From NCBI GenBank assembly GCA_020853705.1, contig JADYYK010000109.1:1-54862 (forward strand): a DNA stretch of 54,862 nt. The letters run 5' to 3'. Source of the DNA: Deltaproteobacteria bacterium (GTDB taxonomy: Bacteria; Myxococcota_A; Polyangia; Haliangiales; JADYYK01). Positions 1-7,630 of this stretch are shown here, piece by piece. The number at the start of each line of letters is the position of its first letter. Within the stretch, counting starts at the first letter, position 1. The notes below the pieces were generated by a model. It saw only the letters and a program-made list of their open reading frames with translations, searched no databases and had not been told where the DNA came from. Both the position numbers and the translations under genes were made by a program.

Positions 1-75
1 CGAGACCGAGCACGAGCACGAGCACCAGCACCAGCACGAGCACGAGCACGAGCACCAGCACCAGCACGAGACCGA
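1..75. repeat. GAGCAC/CAGCAC hexanucleotide microsatellite
   Basis: About eleven hexamer units of GAGCAC and CAGCAC run from the window edge to about position 70, ending in GAGACCGAGGCC. It lies downstream of the stop codon at 94-96 of the minus-strand operon. I cannot tell whether it is intergenic or the edge of a gene outside the window. The same hexamer recurs inside coding sequence at 35245-35308 and 43171-43283. Confidence 0.85.
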
Positions 76-93
76 GGCCGGGAGTGAGAGACC

Positions 94-2256
94 TCAGCGC
101 CGGGCGGGGACCCGGGCGCGGGCGTCGACCACGATGGCGCCCGCGCCGCCGGGCGCCTTGGCGGTGACCACCAGGCGCTCGAGGCGGATCTCCTCGAGGC
201 GGTCGCCGAGCTCGAAGGCGAGCCAGGACAGGCGGAACAGGGTGTCGGCGAGCGCGCCGAGATCGAGCTCGCCACGGCCGCGGCGCAGGATGCGCTCGTC
301 CTCGGCCAGCGCCTGGGCGTCAGCGCGGCGCAGCGGGGCAGGGGCCGCCACCAGCGGGGCGCCGGCGCCTTCGCGCACGACGGCGAGCTCCAGCCAGGCG
401 CCCAGCGCCCCGCCGGTGACCACACGCGCGCGTAGCTCGACGCCGGCCGGCGGAGTCTCGCGCACGATGGCCTGCTCCAGCGGGGACAGCTTGGCGCAGG
501 CCAGGAAGGCGCGCCGGGCCTCGGCGACGCCGCGCACGCCGCGCACCACCAGCAGGCCGTCTGCCTCGCTGGCCAGGTCGGGGCCGTGCGGACGCAGCTC
601 GCAGGGCCAGCCGACGCGGCCGGCCAGACGCGCGGCCGCCGACGCGCTCTGCGCGATGGCCTGCCGCGTGGGCAAGAGACCATAGGCCTTGAGGACGATC
701 TTGGTGTCGTGATCGGACAGCCAGCGTGGCCGCAGGCGCAGGGCGCGCTCCAGGGTGCGCTGCACGTGATCACGCTCGGCCGTGGGGCGTCCGCGGGTGT
801 CGGCGGGGGCCGGGCCCAGACCGCGCTGGCGTCGAGTCGCGACGTCGGCCGCGGCGTGGACCGCCTCCAGCGCGGGCCACACGCCGAGCAGCGCGGGTGT
901 GCCCGCGGCTGCCAGCCGCGTCAGCGCGGCGGCCGGCGCGGCGCCGGGGCCCGCGACCAGCGGGATGACCAGGCCGTCGCTGGGGCCAGCGGTCGCGGCC
1001 GCGCTGGCGCCGGGCTTGCCATCATCGTCCTGGCTGACGGCGCGCAGGGTGACGTCGACCGGCGGCTTGCCGTCGGGCGCACCGGCGGCGCGCGCGGCCA
1101 GGTCGACCGCGCTTCCCGGCTCGGCGTCGACCCGGCGGCGTGAGCCCGCGGGCACATCGTAGGCGCCCATCACGACCAGACACTCGACCCAGTCCTCCAG
1201 CGCGGCCGGCAGCGCGACCCCGTGCGCCTCCAGCAGCGCTCGCAGCAGGGCGTCGCCGACCCCGGAGACCCCAGAGACCCCGGAGACCCCGGAGACCCCG
1301 GCGCCGCCGCGGCCCCGCCCAGGAGGCGCCAGCAGCACGACCCGCGTGCGCCGCGCGGCCGCCGCCAGCGGCGCCAGCCAGCCGGCCTCCAGCTCACCCA
1401 GGATGCCGATCACCCGCGGTGGGCGGGCGCCGTGCGCGGCCAGCCCCCAGGCCAGCGTGCCGACGTCGAGGCCGTCCGGCCCGGTCGCCAGCAGCGTGCC
1501 CGGCGCCACGCCACGCGCCGCCAGCAGGCCGGCCAGCTCGCGCGCCAGCACCGCCGAGGTCGCCAGCACCGCGACGTCCTCCGTGGGCAGCAGCGCCTGC
1601 GCGGGGGCGGGCGCCACCGCCGTGGCCAGGAGCTCGAGCGCACGCCCGCGCGTCCACATCCCGAACTGGGTCGGCCCCAGCACGGACACCTCGTCTCCCT
1701 CACCGCGCTCACCGCGCTCACCGCGCTCACCGCGCTCACCGCGCTCACCGCGCTCACCGCGCTCACCGCGCTCACCCTCGCCGAGCACCAGCAGCCCGGC
1801 GCCCGCGATCCCGGCCAGCGCCGCTCGCAGCCGCCCCGCGCCCGCGACATCACCCAGCACCAGCTCGCCAGCGCGCGCTCCACGCCCGCTCGTCAGGGCC
1901 GCCCCGAGCCCCTTGGCATCCTCGTACCGGGCGACCTCCACCCCTCGGGCTCGTCCAGCCGTCGCCACCGCCGCCGCCACCGCGCCCGCCGCCTTGACCG
2001 GCAGCCACACGCGCGTCGGCGCCACGAACGCGGTCACGTCCGGCGCGGGCGCCCCACTCATCAGGGCCACATCGGCGACCGCCTCCGCCTCGGTCGCCGT
2101 CTCCGCCGCCACGACGAAGGCCCCGCCGCCTCTGGGCCGCCTGCCGCCGCCCGCGCCGCCCGCGCCGCCCATGCCGGCCGGGCTGCCCCCGTCGCCGTCG
2201 CCTGCGCTGCCGCCGCTCGCGCTCCCCGCGCGCCCACCCCGGCGCGCGCCGCTCAT
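94..2256 (-). CDS. Acyl-CoA synthetase (NDP-forming)-like protein with degenerate ATP-grasp region
   Basis: 720 aa. The C-terminal third, from about residue 500, has the shape of the ATP-grasp_5 subdomain of NDP-forming acyl-CoA synthetases: a helix with LKAYGLLPTRQAIAQSA, then an alternating strand/helix region with a GV.GVAEARRAF stretch. The middle (about residues 190-330) resembles the flavodoxin-like succinyl-CoA-ligase domain. The usual KVVSPDIxHKSDVGGV core is replaced by ELRPHGPDLASEADG, so catalysis is doubtful. The N-terminus is Gly/Ala/Arg-rich. Two in-frame 9-bp repeat tracts give GER and GVS repeats. Its ATG overlaps the etfB stop (ATGA), so it is co-translated with the flavoprotein subunits. 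An acyl-CoA-related accessory role is inferred; the enzyme assignment is moderate. Confidence 0.6.
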   Translation of the reverse strand: MSGARRGGRAGSASGGSAGDGDGGSPAGMGGAGGAGGGRRPRGGGAFVVAAETATEAEAVADVALMSGAPAPDVTAFVAPTRVWLPVKAAGAVAAAVATAGRARGVEVARYEDAKGLGAALTSGRGARAGELVLGDVAGAGRLRAALAGIAGAGLLVLGEGERGERGERGERGERGERGERGERGEGDEVSVLGPTQFGMWTRGRALELLATAVAPAPAQALLPTEDVAVLATSAVLARELAGLLAARGVAPGTLLATGPDGLDVGTLAWGLAAHGARPPRVIGILGELEAGWLAPLAAAARRTRVVLLAPPGRGRGGAGVSGVSGVSGVSGVGDALLRALLEAHGVALPAALEDWVECLVVMGAYDVPAGSRRRVDAEPGSAVDLAARAAGAPDGKPPVDVTLRAVSQDDDGKPGASAAATAGPSDGLVIPLVAGPGAAPAAALTRLAAAGTPALLGVWPALEAVHAAADVATRRQRGLGPAPADTRGRPTAERDHVQRTLERALRLRPRWLSDHDTKIVLKAYGLLPTRQAIAQSASAAARLAGRVGWPCELRPHGPDLASEADGLLVVRGVRGVAEARRAFLACAKLSPLEQAIVRETPPAGVELRARVVTGGALGAWLELAVVREGAGAPLVAAPAPLRRADAQALAEDERILRRGRGELDLGALADTLFRLSWLAFELGDRLEEIRLERLVVTAKAPGGAGAIVVDARARVPARR
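1255..1306. repeat. 9-bp tandem repeat encoding GVS units
   Basis: Four to five copies of GACCCCGGA/GACCCCAGA lie in frame in the acyl-CoA-synthetase-like gene. On the minus strand they encode repeated Gly-Val-Ser. One unit differs by a single base, as expected for slippage expansion. Confidence 0.8.
1698..1776. repeat. 9-bp tandem repeat encoding GER units
   Basis: Eight near-identical copies of CACCGCGCT encode a run of Gly-Glu-Arg on the minus strand. The tract sits between the N-terminal region and the flavodoxin-like middle domain of the host protein, so it probably forms a charged linker. Confidence 0.85.
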
Positions 2257-3149
2257 ATCAATCGGTCATCGCGCAGGCGCGCCACCAGCTCGCGTGCGCT
2301 GCGCACCATGGTCGCGTTGCGCTGCACGCGCACCGGGTAGGTCCGCCCCAGGAAGCGATCGCGATGCTGGATCTCTTGCGGCGCGATGCCGAGATCCTCC
2401 AGCCCCAGCACCTCGACCGAGCGCTCGCCCGGGCCGCGCGCGGCGTTGACCACCCGGCGCGCGTCGCGCTCCGGGCCACGCTCGTCGCAGCGCACCGCCA
2501 CCAGCGCGGGCAGCGGGATGCGCAGGGTGCGCACCAGGTCGAGCTCGCGCCGCTCGCCACGCACCGCGGTCGGCACCTCGGGGTCCGCCCTGAGCTGGTA
2601 CATGTCGCTGAGGTGCCAGATCCCCAGCAGCTCGGCCACCGCGGGGCCGATCACGCTCTGCACCTCGTCGAGCGAGGTCTGCCCGGCCAGCACCAGATCG
2701 AACCCGGCGTGCTTCACCGCCGCGGCGAGCACGCGCGCGACCCCGTGATAGTCGACCACCGTCAGCGCCGGATCGACCACCGCCAGCGCGCGATCGGCGC
2801 CGCGCGCCAGCGAGTGGATCAGCGCGGCGTCGTCGCGCACCCCGCTGGCCGAGACCGTGGTCACGTGGACCGGATTCGAGGCCTCGCCGCGCAGCGCCAG
2901 CGCAGTGGTCAGCGCGGCCTCGTCGCACGGGCCGAGCAGGTCCTCCAGCAGGCTGGCGCTCTCCTCGCTGCGCCGCGCCAGCCGCTGCACCGGGGTCGGT
3001 CCGGTGGTGCCCGCCGCGGGCGCCGCCCGGGTGGCCCTGAGCAACACCACCACGCGCACCGGCTCGCGCTGCTTGCGCCGGTCCTGCGCGCTGCTCATGA
3101 ACGAGCGCACGCGCCGCCGGTCGATGGTGACGACGGGGCCGCCGCTCAT
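2253..3149 (-). CDS. etfB: Electron transfer flavoprotein subunit beta
   Basis: 298 aa. The family pattern is clear: DEAALTTALALR, then VTTVSASG, a GADRALAV segment, LAAAVKHAGFDLVLAGQTSLDEVQS and GPAVAELLGI. These are the ETF-beta elements that form the AMP site and the interface with the alpha subunit. ETF passes electrons from acyl-CoA and related dehydrogenases to ETF:quinone oxidoreductase. The ATG at 3149 overlaps the etfA stop by 4 nt. An internal ATG at 3098 would give a start closer to the usual family N-terminus, so the first 17 residues are uncertain. The C-terminus is longer than in many ETF-beta proteins. Middle gene of a three-gene coupled operon. Confidence 0.9.
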   Translation of the reverse strand: MSGGPVVTIDRRRVRSFMSSAQDRRKQREPVRVVVLLRATRAAPAAGTTGPTPVQRLARRSEESASLLEDLLGPCDEAALTTALALRGEASNPVHVTTVSASGVRDDAALIHSLARGADRALAVVDPALTVVDYHGVARVLAAAVKHAGFDLVLAGQTSLDEVQSVIGPAVAELLGIWHLSDMYQLRADPEVPTAVRGERRELDLVRTLRIPLPALVAVRCDERGPERDARRVVNAARGPGERSVEVLGLEDLGIAPQEIQHRDRFLGRTYPVRVQRNATMVRSARELVARLRDDRLI

Positions 3150-4339
3150 CCCGTCACCGCCGGCTTGGGCGTCTCGCCGTCATCGTCATCGTCGCCGTCA
3201 TCGTTGCCGTCGCCGTCGCCAGCATCCTCGTCCTCGCCGGCGCCCGCCTCGGCCACGACGATGCCGGCGTCGGCCTCGCGCTTGGCGCGCGCCGCCGCGG
3301 CCCGCGCCGACTCCACCGCGGCGTCCGCCGCCGCGCCCGCCAGCGCCGCCTCCAGCGCCTTGCCCGCGCGCAGCTCGCGCAAGAGCTCGGGCACGATGGC
3401 GTGCAGATCCCCGACCAGGCCGTACTGCGCGACGCGGAAGATGGGCGCGCTGGCATCTTCATCGATGGCCACGATCTCGGCGTCGCCCGAGATGGCGGCC
3501 AGGTGCTGCGGCGAGCCCGAGGCCCCGCAGGCCAGATACAGCCGCGGTGACACCCGGCGCGCGCCGACCCCGACCTCGCGGTCGGGTGGCGCGAAGCCGC
3601 GCGCGCACGCCTCGCGCGTCGCCACCGCCTCGCCGCCCAGCTCGTCGGCCAGCTCGCACACCAGCTGCCAGCCCTCGCGTGAGCCCACGCCGGCGCCCGC
3701 GCACACCACCACGCGGGCCTGCTCCAGCGCCGACGACTCCACCCGTCGCCCCAGCTCCTCGACCGGCGCGACGTCGACCGCGGTCGCCGCCAGCATGACG
3801 ACCTCGGCCTCCTCGTCACCGCGCTCGCGCGCGTGCACCCCGGGCGGCAGCGTCACCACCACCGGGCGCTCGAGGTCGTCGATGGCCAGCCGGCGCCTGA
3901 ACAGCCCGCCGTACACCGGCCGCGCCAGCACCAGATCACCGCCGGCGCCCCACTCGAAGGCCGGCTCGGGCACGAAGGCCGCGCCCATGCGCGCCGCCAG
4001 CCGCGGCGCCACGTCACGGCCGCCGGGCGTGGCCGCCAGCAGCACCAGCGTGGGGCGCTCCTCCTCGCAGGTCGCGGCCACGGCGTCGCCATGCGTCGCA
4101 TACAGCGGTGGTCCGCCCAGGTGCGGCGCGGTCAGCACCATCACGCGGTCCGCGCCCAGCCCCGACAGGAGCTCGATGAGATCCGGCTCGGGCGGCTCCG
4201 GCAGCTTGGCGCACGGCACCAGCGCATCCAGCGTGGCGCCCAGCGTGGTAGCCAAGCGGCGTCCCTCGCCGAGCGCCTCCAGGGAGGCTTCCACCGGGCG
4301 GTCGCCCGAAAGCTCGATGTAAACCAGGACGTTGGCCAA
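3146..4339 (-). CDS. etfA: Electron transfer flavoprotein subunit alpha
   Basis: 397 aa. The C-terminal FAD-binding domain is well conserved: VVCAGAGVGSREGWQLV, CGASGSPQHLAAISGD, AIDEDASAPIFRVAQYGLVGDLHAIVPEL, equivalent to the ISGAIQHLAG and APIFxxADYGLVxDL motifs. The N-terminal domain starts MANVLVYIEL. The frame is closed upstream by a TGA about 20 nt before the start, so the start is the TTG at 4337-4339 with a GAGG about 10 nt upstream. A tail of about 90 residues follows the conserved domain; it is Ala-rich, then ends in an acidic EDEDAGDGDGNDDGDDDDD stretch, which is unusual for this subunit. First gene of the etfA-etfB-synthetase-like operon. Confidence 0.92.
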   Translation of the reverse strand: MANVLVYIELSGDRPVEASLEALGEGRRLATTLGATLDALVPCAKLPEPPEPDLIELLSGLGADRVMVLTAPHLGGPPLYATHGDAVAATCEEERPTLVLLAATPGGRDVAPRLAARMGAAFVPEPAFEWGAGGDLVLARPVYGGLFRRRLAIDDLERPVVVTLPPGVHARERGDEEAEVVMLAATAVDVAPVEELGRRVESSALEQARVVVCAGAGVGSREGWQLVCELADELGGEAVATREACARGFAPPDREVGVGARRVSPRLYLACGASGSPQHLAAISGDAEIVAIDEDASAPIFRVAQYGLVGDLHAIVPELLRELRAGKALEAALAGAAADAAVESARAAAARAKREADAGIVVAEAGAGEDEDAGDGDGNDDGDDDDDGETPKPAVTG

Positions 4340-4398
4340 CGCCGCCAGACCTCGGTATCAGCGAGCGTAGTCCCCGGCCCGGGGCCGGGTCAAGAATG

Positions 4399-4938
4399 CT
4401 ACCGCCCGCCGCCTCCACTGCCGCCATCGCTCAGGCCATGCTTGCGCTTGATCTGGTCCATGGCCTTGGCGTACTCGGTCTCCCAGGCGTTGGTGCCTTC
4501 CTGCAGGTTCTTGATGCGCAGGCGGACCTCGGCGTCGAGCTCCTCGTCCACGCTCATGTGCTTCTTCAGGACCTCGCGCATGCGGCGGCGCAGGGTGGCG
4601 TCGTCGGCGAAGACCTCGGCCACGTGCGGCGAGTGCATGAAGGTCTCCTGCAGCTGGGTGCAGATCCAGTTGAGGGCCTCCTCGCCCAGGCCGAACTCCT
4701 TCTCCTCGGCCAGGCGGCGCTTGATCTTGGTGAACTCGCCGTAGGGCAGGCCGCGCTTCTCGACCATGTCCTTGGCCTTGTCGGTCAAGTCGCGATCGAC
4801 CCGGATGTACTCCTTGAGCACGGACTGCACGTCGAGCTCGGTCTCCGCGACGTTGTCGAGCTCGATGTCGCCGGCCTCGCCGAGGGCACGTACCAGCTCC
4901 GTGGCGATGGGGACGACCTTGCTTGTGAACAGCTTCAT
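4399..4938 (-). CDS. DUF507 family protein
   Basis: 179 aa. A helical protein starting MKLFTSKVVPIATELVRAL, with the DUF507 signature of alternating charged helices (SVLKEYIRVDRDLTDKAKDM; KKHMSVDEELDAEVRLRI). The family is widespread in Deltaproteobacteria and Aquificae and has no known role. The C-terminus ends in a Gly-rich tail. It is divergent from the NUDIX gene with 26 bp between start codons, so their promoters must overlap or lie inside one another's genes. Confidence 0.88.
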   Translation of the reverse strand: MKLFTSKVVPIATELVRALGEAGDIELDNVAETELDVQSVLKEYIRVDRDLTDKAKDMVEKRGLPYGEFTKIKRRLAEEKEFGLGEEALNWICTQLQETFMHSPHVAEVFADDATLRRRMREVLKKHMSVDEELDAEVRLRIKNLQEGTNAWETEYAKAMDQIKRKHGLSDGGSGGGGR

Positions 4939-4964
4939 TGCCGGGAGGTGTATGCTGACGCGCG

Positions 4965-5429
4965 ATGTCGGTCAAGACCAAGCTGGTGGCCGCGGCGCTG
5001 ATCGTGAACGATGGCGGAGCGATCCTGTTGACCAGGCGCGGCCCCACCCAGGCCATGGCGGGCTTCTGGGAGTTCCCCGGCGGCAAGCTCGAGGAGGGCG
5101 AATCCCCCATCGAAGCGCTCCACCGTGAGATCAAGGAAGAGCTCGGCTGCGCGCTCGTGGTCGGCCCGGTGTACGACGTGCTGTTCCATCGCTACCCGCA
5201 GTTCGACCTCTTGATGGTGGTCTACACCTGCGGCCTGGCCCCGGGCGAGGCGCCGCAGGCGCTCCAGGTCGCCGACATGCGCTGGCTGCCCCCGGCGTCC
5301 CTGGGTAGCGTCGAGATCCTGCCCGCCGACGCGCCGCTGACCGCGCGGCTGGCCCGCGAGGGCGCGCCGGCCCCCCCCAGGCCTGAGGTCACGCCCACTC
5401 AGGCGCCGCAATCTCCGCGACTTCCTTGA
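4965..5429 (+). CDS. NUDIX hydrolase, MutT-like
   Basis: 154 aa. It contains a complete Nudix box, [20 protein letters not shown] followed by ELG (GX5EX7REUXEEXGU), at about residues 37-59. The box binds Mg2+ and hydrolyses nucleoside diphosphates linked to another group. The N-terminus ([19 protein letters not shown]) and the GFWEFPGGK entry resemble 8-oxo-dGTP diphosphatases of the MutT type, so nucleotide-pool sanitation is likely but not proven. The C-terminal 20 residues are Pro-rich. A GGGAGG lies about 18 nt upstream, too far for a good ribosome site. Confidence 0.85.
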   Translation: MSVKTKLVAAALIVNDGGAILLTRRGPTQAMAGFWEFPGGKLEEGESPIEALHREIKEELGCALVVGPVYDVLFHRYPQFDLLMVVYTCGLAPGEAPQALQVADMRWLPPASLGSVEILPADAPLTARLAREGAPAPPRPEVTPTQAPQSPRLP

Positions 5430-5463
5430 CCCCAGAAGTCTGGCAGGGTTACGATCCCGCGAA

Positions 5464-7074
5464 ATGGACCCCCGCCCCAAGGTGACGAAGGAAGTCCTGT
5501 GCGAAGAGTCCCGCTTCATCCTGGCCAACGTGCTGGCCGAGGGGCGCTACGGCAAGCAGAACCGGCTGGCGGACATCCGGCGCATCTGTGAAGGGTCCAT
5601 CTCGCTGGCCTTCACCGAGTACCTCGGCTTCCTGGAGTCGTCGGGCTACCTGATGTACGACCGCGCCAACGACGCCCTCGACGTCACCGCCGAGGGCGAG
5701 CGCGTGGTCGCCGGCGAGCGCTCCAACGAGCTGACCGAGCGCGCCGTGGCCCACTTCGGTGGGCGCAAGGCCGAGGCCGCCAAGCGCCGCCCGGCCCCGG
5801 CCGGCGAGCGCACCGGGGGCATCGAGAAGGTCGATCCACGCGACCGCACCGCGTCGGGCGAGCGGCTCGAGAAGCAGGACAAGGTCGAGCGCGCGGCCTC
5901 GGTGCCGCCGGTCTCGGCGGCGGCGGCGGCGGCGCTGGCAGCAGCAGCAGGTGCAGCACCCCAGCGCGGCGAAGCCGCCCGAGGAGAGGCCATGGATCGC
6001 CGCTACGAGCGCCAGAACATCATCGGATCGGGTGGCATCGGCACGGTCTACCGGGCTCGCCAGGTGCATCTGGATCGCGACGTCGCGCTCAAGGAGATCC
6101 GCGAGCTGTTCTCCTTCTTCGCCGACGATCAGCGCCGCGAGATCGTGCGCCGCTTCGGCGAGGCCATGCGCGCGGCGGCGCGCCTGTCGCACCCCAACAT
6201 CGTCGCCGTGCACGACGTCAACCTGGAGCGCGAGCACCCCTACGTCATCACCGACTACGAGCCCGCGGGCAGCCTGCGCCGCCTGATCGCGCTGGCCGAG
6301 GACATCCCGGTCGGCCTGGTCGTGAAGTACCTGGTCCAGATCCTCCACGGGCTGCGCGCCGCGCACGCCCAGGGGGTGCCGCACCGCGGCCTCAAGCCCG
6401 AGAACGTGCTGGTCGATCTGTACGGCAACGCGCGCATCACCGATTTCGGCATCGCGCGCGTGGTCGAGCGTGATCAGGCCGTGATCCGGCAGGTCTACAT
6501 CGGCATGGGCGCGGTGGCCTACATGGCGCCGGAGCTCTTCACCGATCCGATGGGCTCGGGCCCGCAGACCGACATCTATGCCCTGGGCATCATCTTCTAT
6601 GAGCTGCTGACCCGGAAGCTGCCGGGGCGCCGTTCGCCGATGCCGTCCACCGTCAACCCGGTGCTACCCAAGGCGTTCGACGACATCTTCGACCGCATGA
6701 CGCGTGACGAGCGCGCCGAGCGCTTCACCAGCGCCGATGAGATCCTCGAGGAGATCTACAAGGCCGACGGCATCGACAAGTTCCTGGAGCCGCGCAGCGC
6801 GGTGCTGTTCGCGAAGAGTCCGCTCAGCGACCTCAAGTTCAAGGAGCCGCCGCCCAAGGACCCCGACCTGCCGGTCGATCCGACGGCGTTCTCGCAGGCC
6901 GGCGCCCCCGGTGGCGCCCCGCCCGGTGGCATGGTCGGCAACGTGCCCACCGGCACCCAGTCGGGCCTGGGCACGACGTCGCCGAGCGCCGGGACGGGCG
7001 TCCGGCACGCGACCGGGAGCACGCGCCGCCCGCTGACCTACTCGTCACGGCTGCGCGATCGCGGCAGCGAGTGA
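5464..7074 (+). CDS. Hanks-type kinase-like protein with altered catalytic loop (probable pseudokinase)
   Basis: 536 aa. Residues 1-100 form a winged-helix-like domain (FTEYLGFLESSGYLMY, LDVTAEGERVVAGE). An Ala-rich linker follows, then a kinase domain at about residues 180-430: GSGGIGTVYRAR loop, ALKEI lysine, DFGIAR and YMAPELF. The catalytic loop reads HRGLKPENVLV, so the Asp of HRD is Gly (codon GGC in CACCGCGGCCTC). That Asp is the catalytic base, so phosphotransfer should be weak or absent, while ATP and Mg binding residues remain. The C-terminus is Pro/Gly-rich with no membrane segment. It may be a signalling scaffold or a nucleotide-sensing switch. It starts 34 nt after the NUDIX stop. 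Confidence 0.85.
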   Translation: MDPRPKVTKEVLCEESRFILANVLAEGRYGKQNRLADIRRICEGSISLAFTEYLGFLESSGYLMYDRANDALDVTAEGERVVAGERSNELTERAVAHFGGRKAEAAKRRPAPAGERTGGIEKVDPRDRTASGERLEKQDKVERAASVPPVSAAAAAALAAAAGAAPQRGEAARGEAMDRRYERQNIIGSGGIGTVYRARQVHLDRDVALKEIRELFSFFADDQRREIVRRFGEAMRAAARLSHPNIVAVHDVNLEREHPYVITDYEPAGSLRRLIALAEDIPVGLVVKYLVQILHGLRAAHAQGVPHRGLKPENVLVDLYGNARITDFGIARVVERDQAVIRQVYIGMGAVAYMAPELFTDPMGSGPQTDIYALGIIFYELLTRKLPGRRSPMPSTVNPVLPKAFDDIFDRMTRDERAERFTSADEILEEIYKADGIDKFLEPRSAVLFAKSPLSDLKFKEPPPKDPDLPVDPTAFSQAGAPGGAPPGGMVGNVPTGTQSGLGTTSPSAGTGVRHATGSTRRPLTYSSRLRDRGSE

Positions 7075-7125
7075 GAGGCAACATCTGAAGGCGGTGGCCG
7101 ACAACGCCTGCATGAGTGAAGAGGC

Positions 7126-7170
7126 AACAGGTCACAGGCCACAGGTGACAGGTCACAGGGAACAGGGGAT
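7126..7170 (+). repeat. Left 45-bp terminal inverted repeat of four-helix-bundle cassette
   Basis: The arm is built from short degenerate units (CAGGTCACAGG, CAGGTGACAGG) and ends in CACAGGGAACAGGGGAT. It matches the reverse complement of 7548-7592 with about 4 mismatches. The ATG of the enclosed gene begins at the arm's last bases, and the purine-rich end (GGGAACAGGGG) supplies a plausible ribosome-binding site. Confidence 0.9.
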
Positions 7171-7525
7171 GCGGAAGGGCGCGGACATCAGCGCCCGCCT
7201 GGTCAAGGTGGCGTCGGCCACCCTGCGGATCTCGGAACGACTGCCGAAGCACGCGGCTGGTCGGCATGTCTCCCTGCAGCTCGTGCGCTCGGGTACTGGC
7301 GGCGGCTCCAACTACGAAGAGGCCCGCGCAGCCGAGAGCGCCGCCGACTTCGCCCATAAGGTCCTCATTGCCGCCAAAGAGGTCCGCGAAACCCTCTACT
7401 GGCTATCGGTCCTTCAGGACGCCGGCTGGCTCACAGCCGACATCACCGCCCTCGTCTCCGAGGTCAACCAGCTCTCCGCCATCCTCGCCGCCTCCGCCCG
7501 CACCGCCCGCCGCCAATCCCCCTGA
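7169..7525 (+). CDS. Four-helix bundle protein (23S rRNA intervening-sequence family)
   Basis: 118 aa from the ATG at 7169. Helical pattern with the family landmarks: ISARLVKVASATLRISERLP, then HVSLQLVRSGTGGGSNYEEA, an ADFAHKVLIAAKEVRET segment and a final helix with SEVNQLSAILAAS. The length equals the usual 115-125 residues. The frame is open upstream to a GTG at 7094 and an ATG at 7112, but those would translate the inverted repeat, so 7169 is preferred. The related Avd protein works with diversity-generating reverse transcriptases; none is present here. Function unknown, possibly nucleic-acid binding. Confidence 0.85.
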   Translation: MRKGADISARLVKVASATLRISERLPKHAAGRHVSLQLVRSGTGGGSNYEEARAAESAADFAHKVLIAAKEVRETLYWLSVLQDAGWLTADITALVSEVNQLSAILAASARTARRQSP

Positions 7526-7547
7526 CGCCTGCCCTCCGCCTCCGACC

Positions 7548-7592
7548 ATTCCCCGTTCCCTGTGACCTGTCACCTGTCACCTGTGACCTGTT
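7548..7592 (-). repeat. Right 45-bp terminal inverted repeat of four-helix-bundle cassette
   Basis: It reads ATTCCCCGTTCCCTGTGACC, followed by CTGTCACCTGTCACCTGTG and ACCTGTTT, the reverse complement of the left arm at 7126-7170. It begins 22 nt after the gene's stop codon, and in the transcript it could pair with the left arm to sequester the ribosome-binding site. A short CGCTCCGCCC repeat follows at about 7600-7630. Confidence 0.9.
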
Positions 7593-7630
7593 TCTCTCTC
7601 CGCTCCGCCCCGCTCCGCCCCGCTCCGCTC

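Larger units (their letters stand above)
7126..7592 (+). mobile_element. Putative miniature element: four-helix-bundle gene between 45-bp inverted repeats
   Basis: A 467-bp cassette contains one 118-codon gene and two near-perfect 45-bp inverted arms. Nothing resembling a transposase is present. Four-helix-bundle proteins of this family were first recognised in intervening sequences of 23S rRNA genes, which are also bounded by complementary ends. Here the unit lies between protein genes rather than in an rRNA gene. Mobility is inferred from the repeat-bounded architecture; no target-site duplication could be identified. Confidence 0.55.

Noticed and set aside
7126..7592. Diversity-generating retroelement, suggested by the four-helix-bundle protein
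   Set aside because: No reverse transcriptase, template repeat or variable repeat was found in the window.
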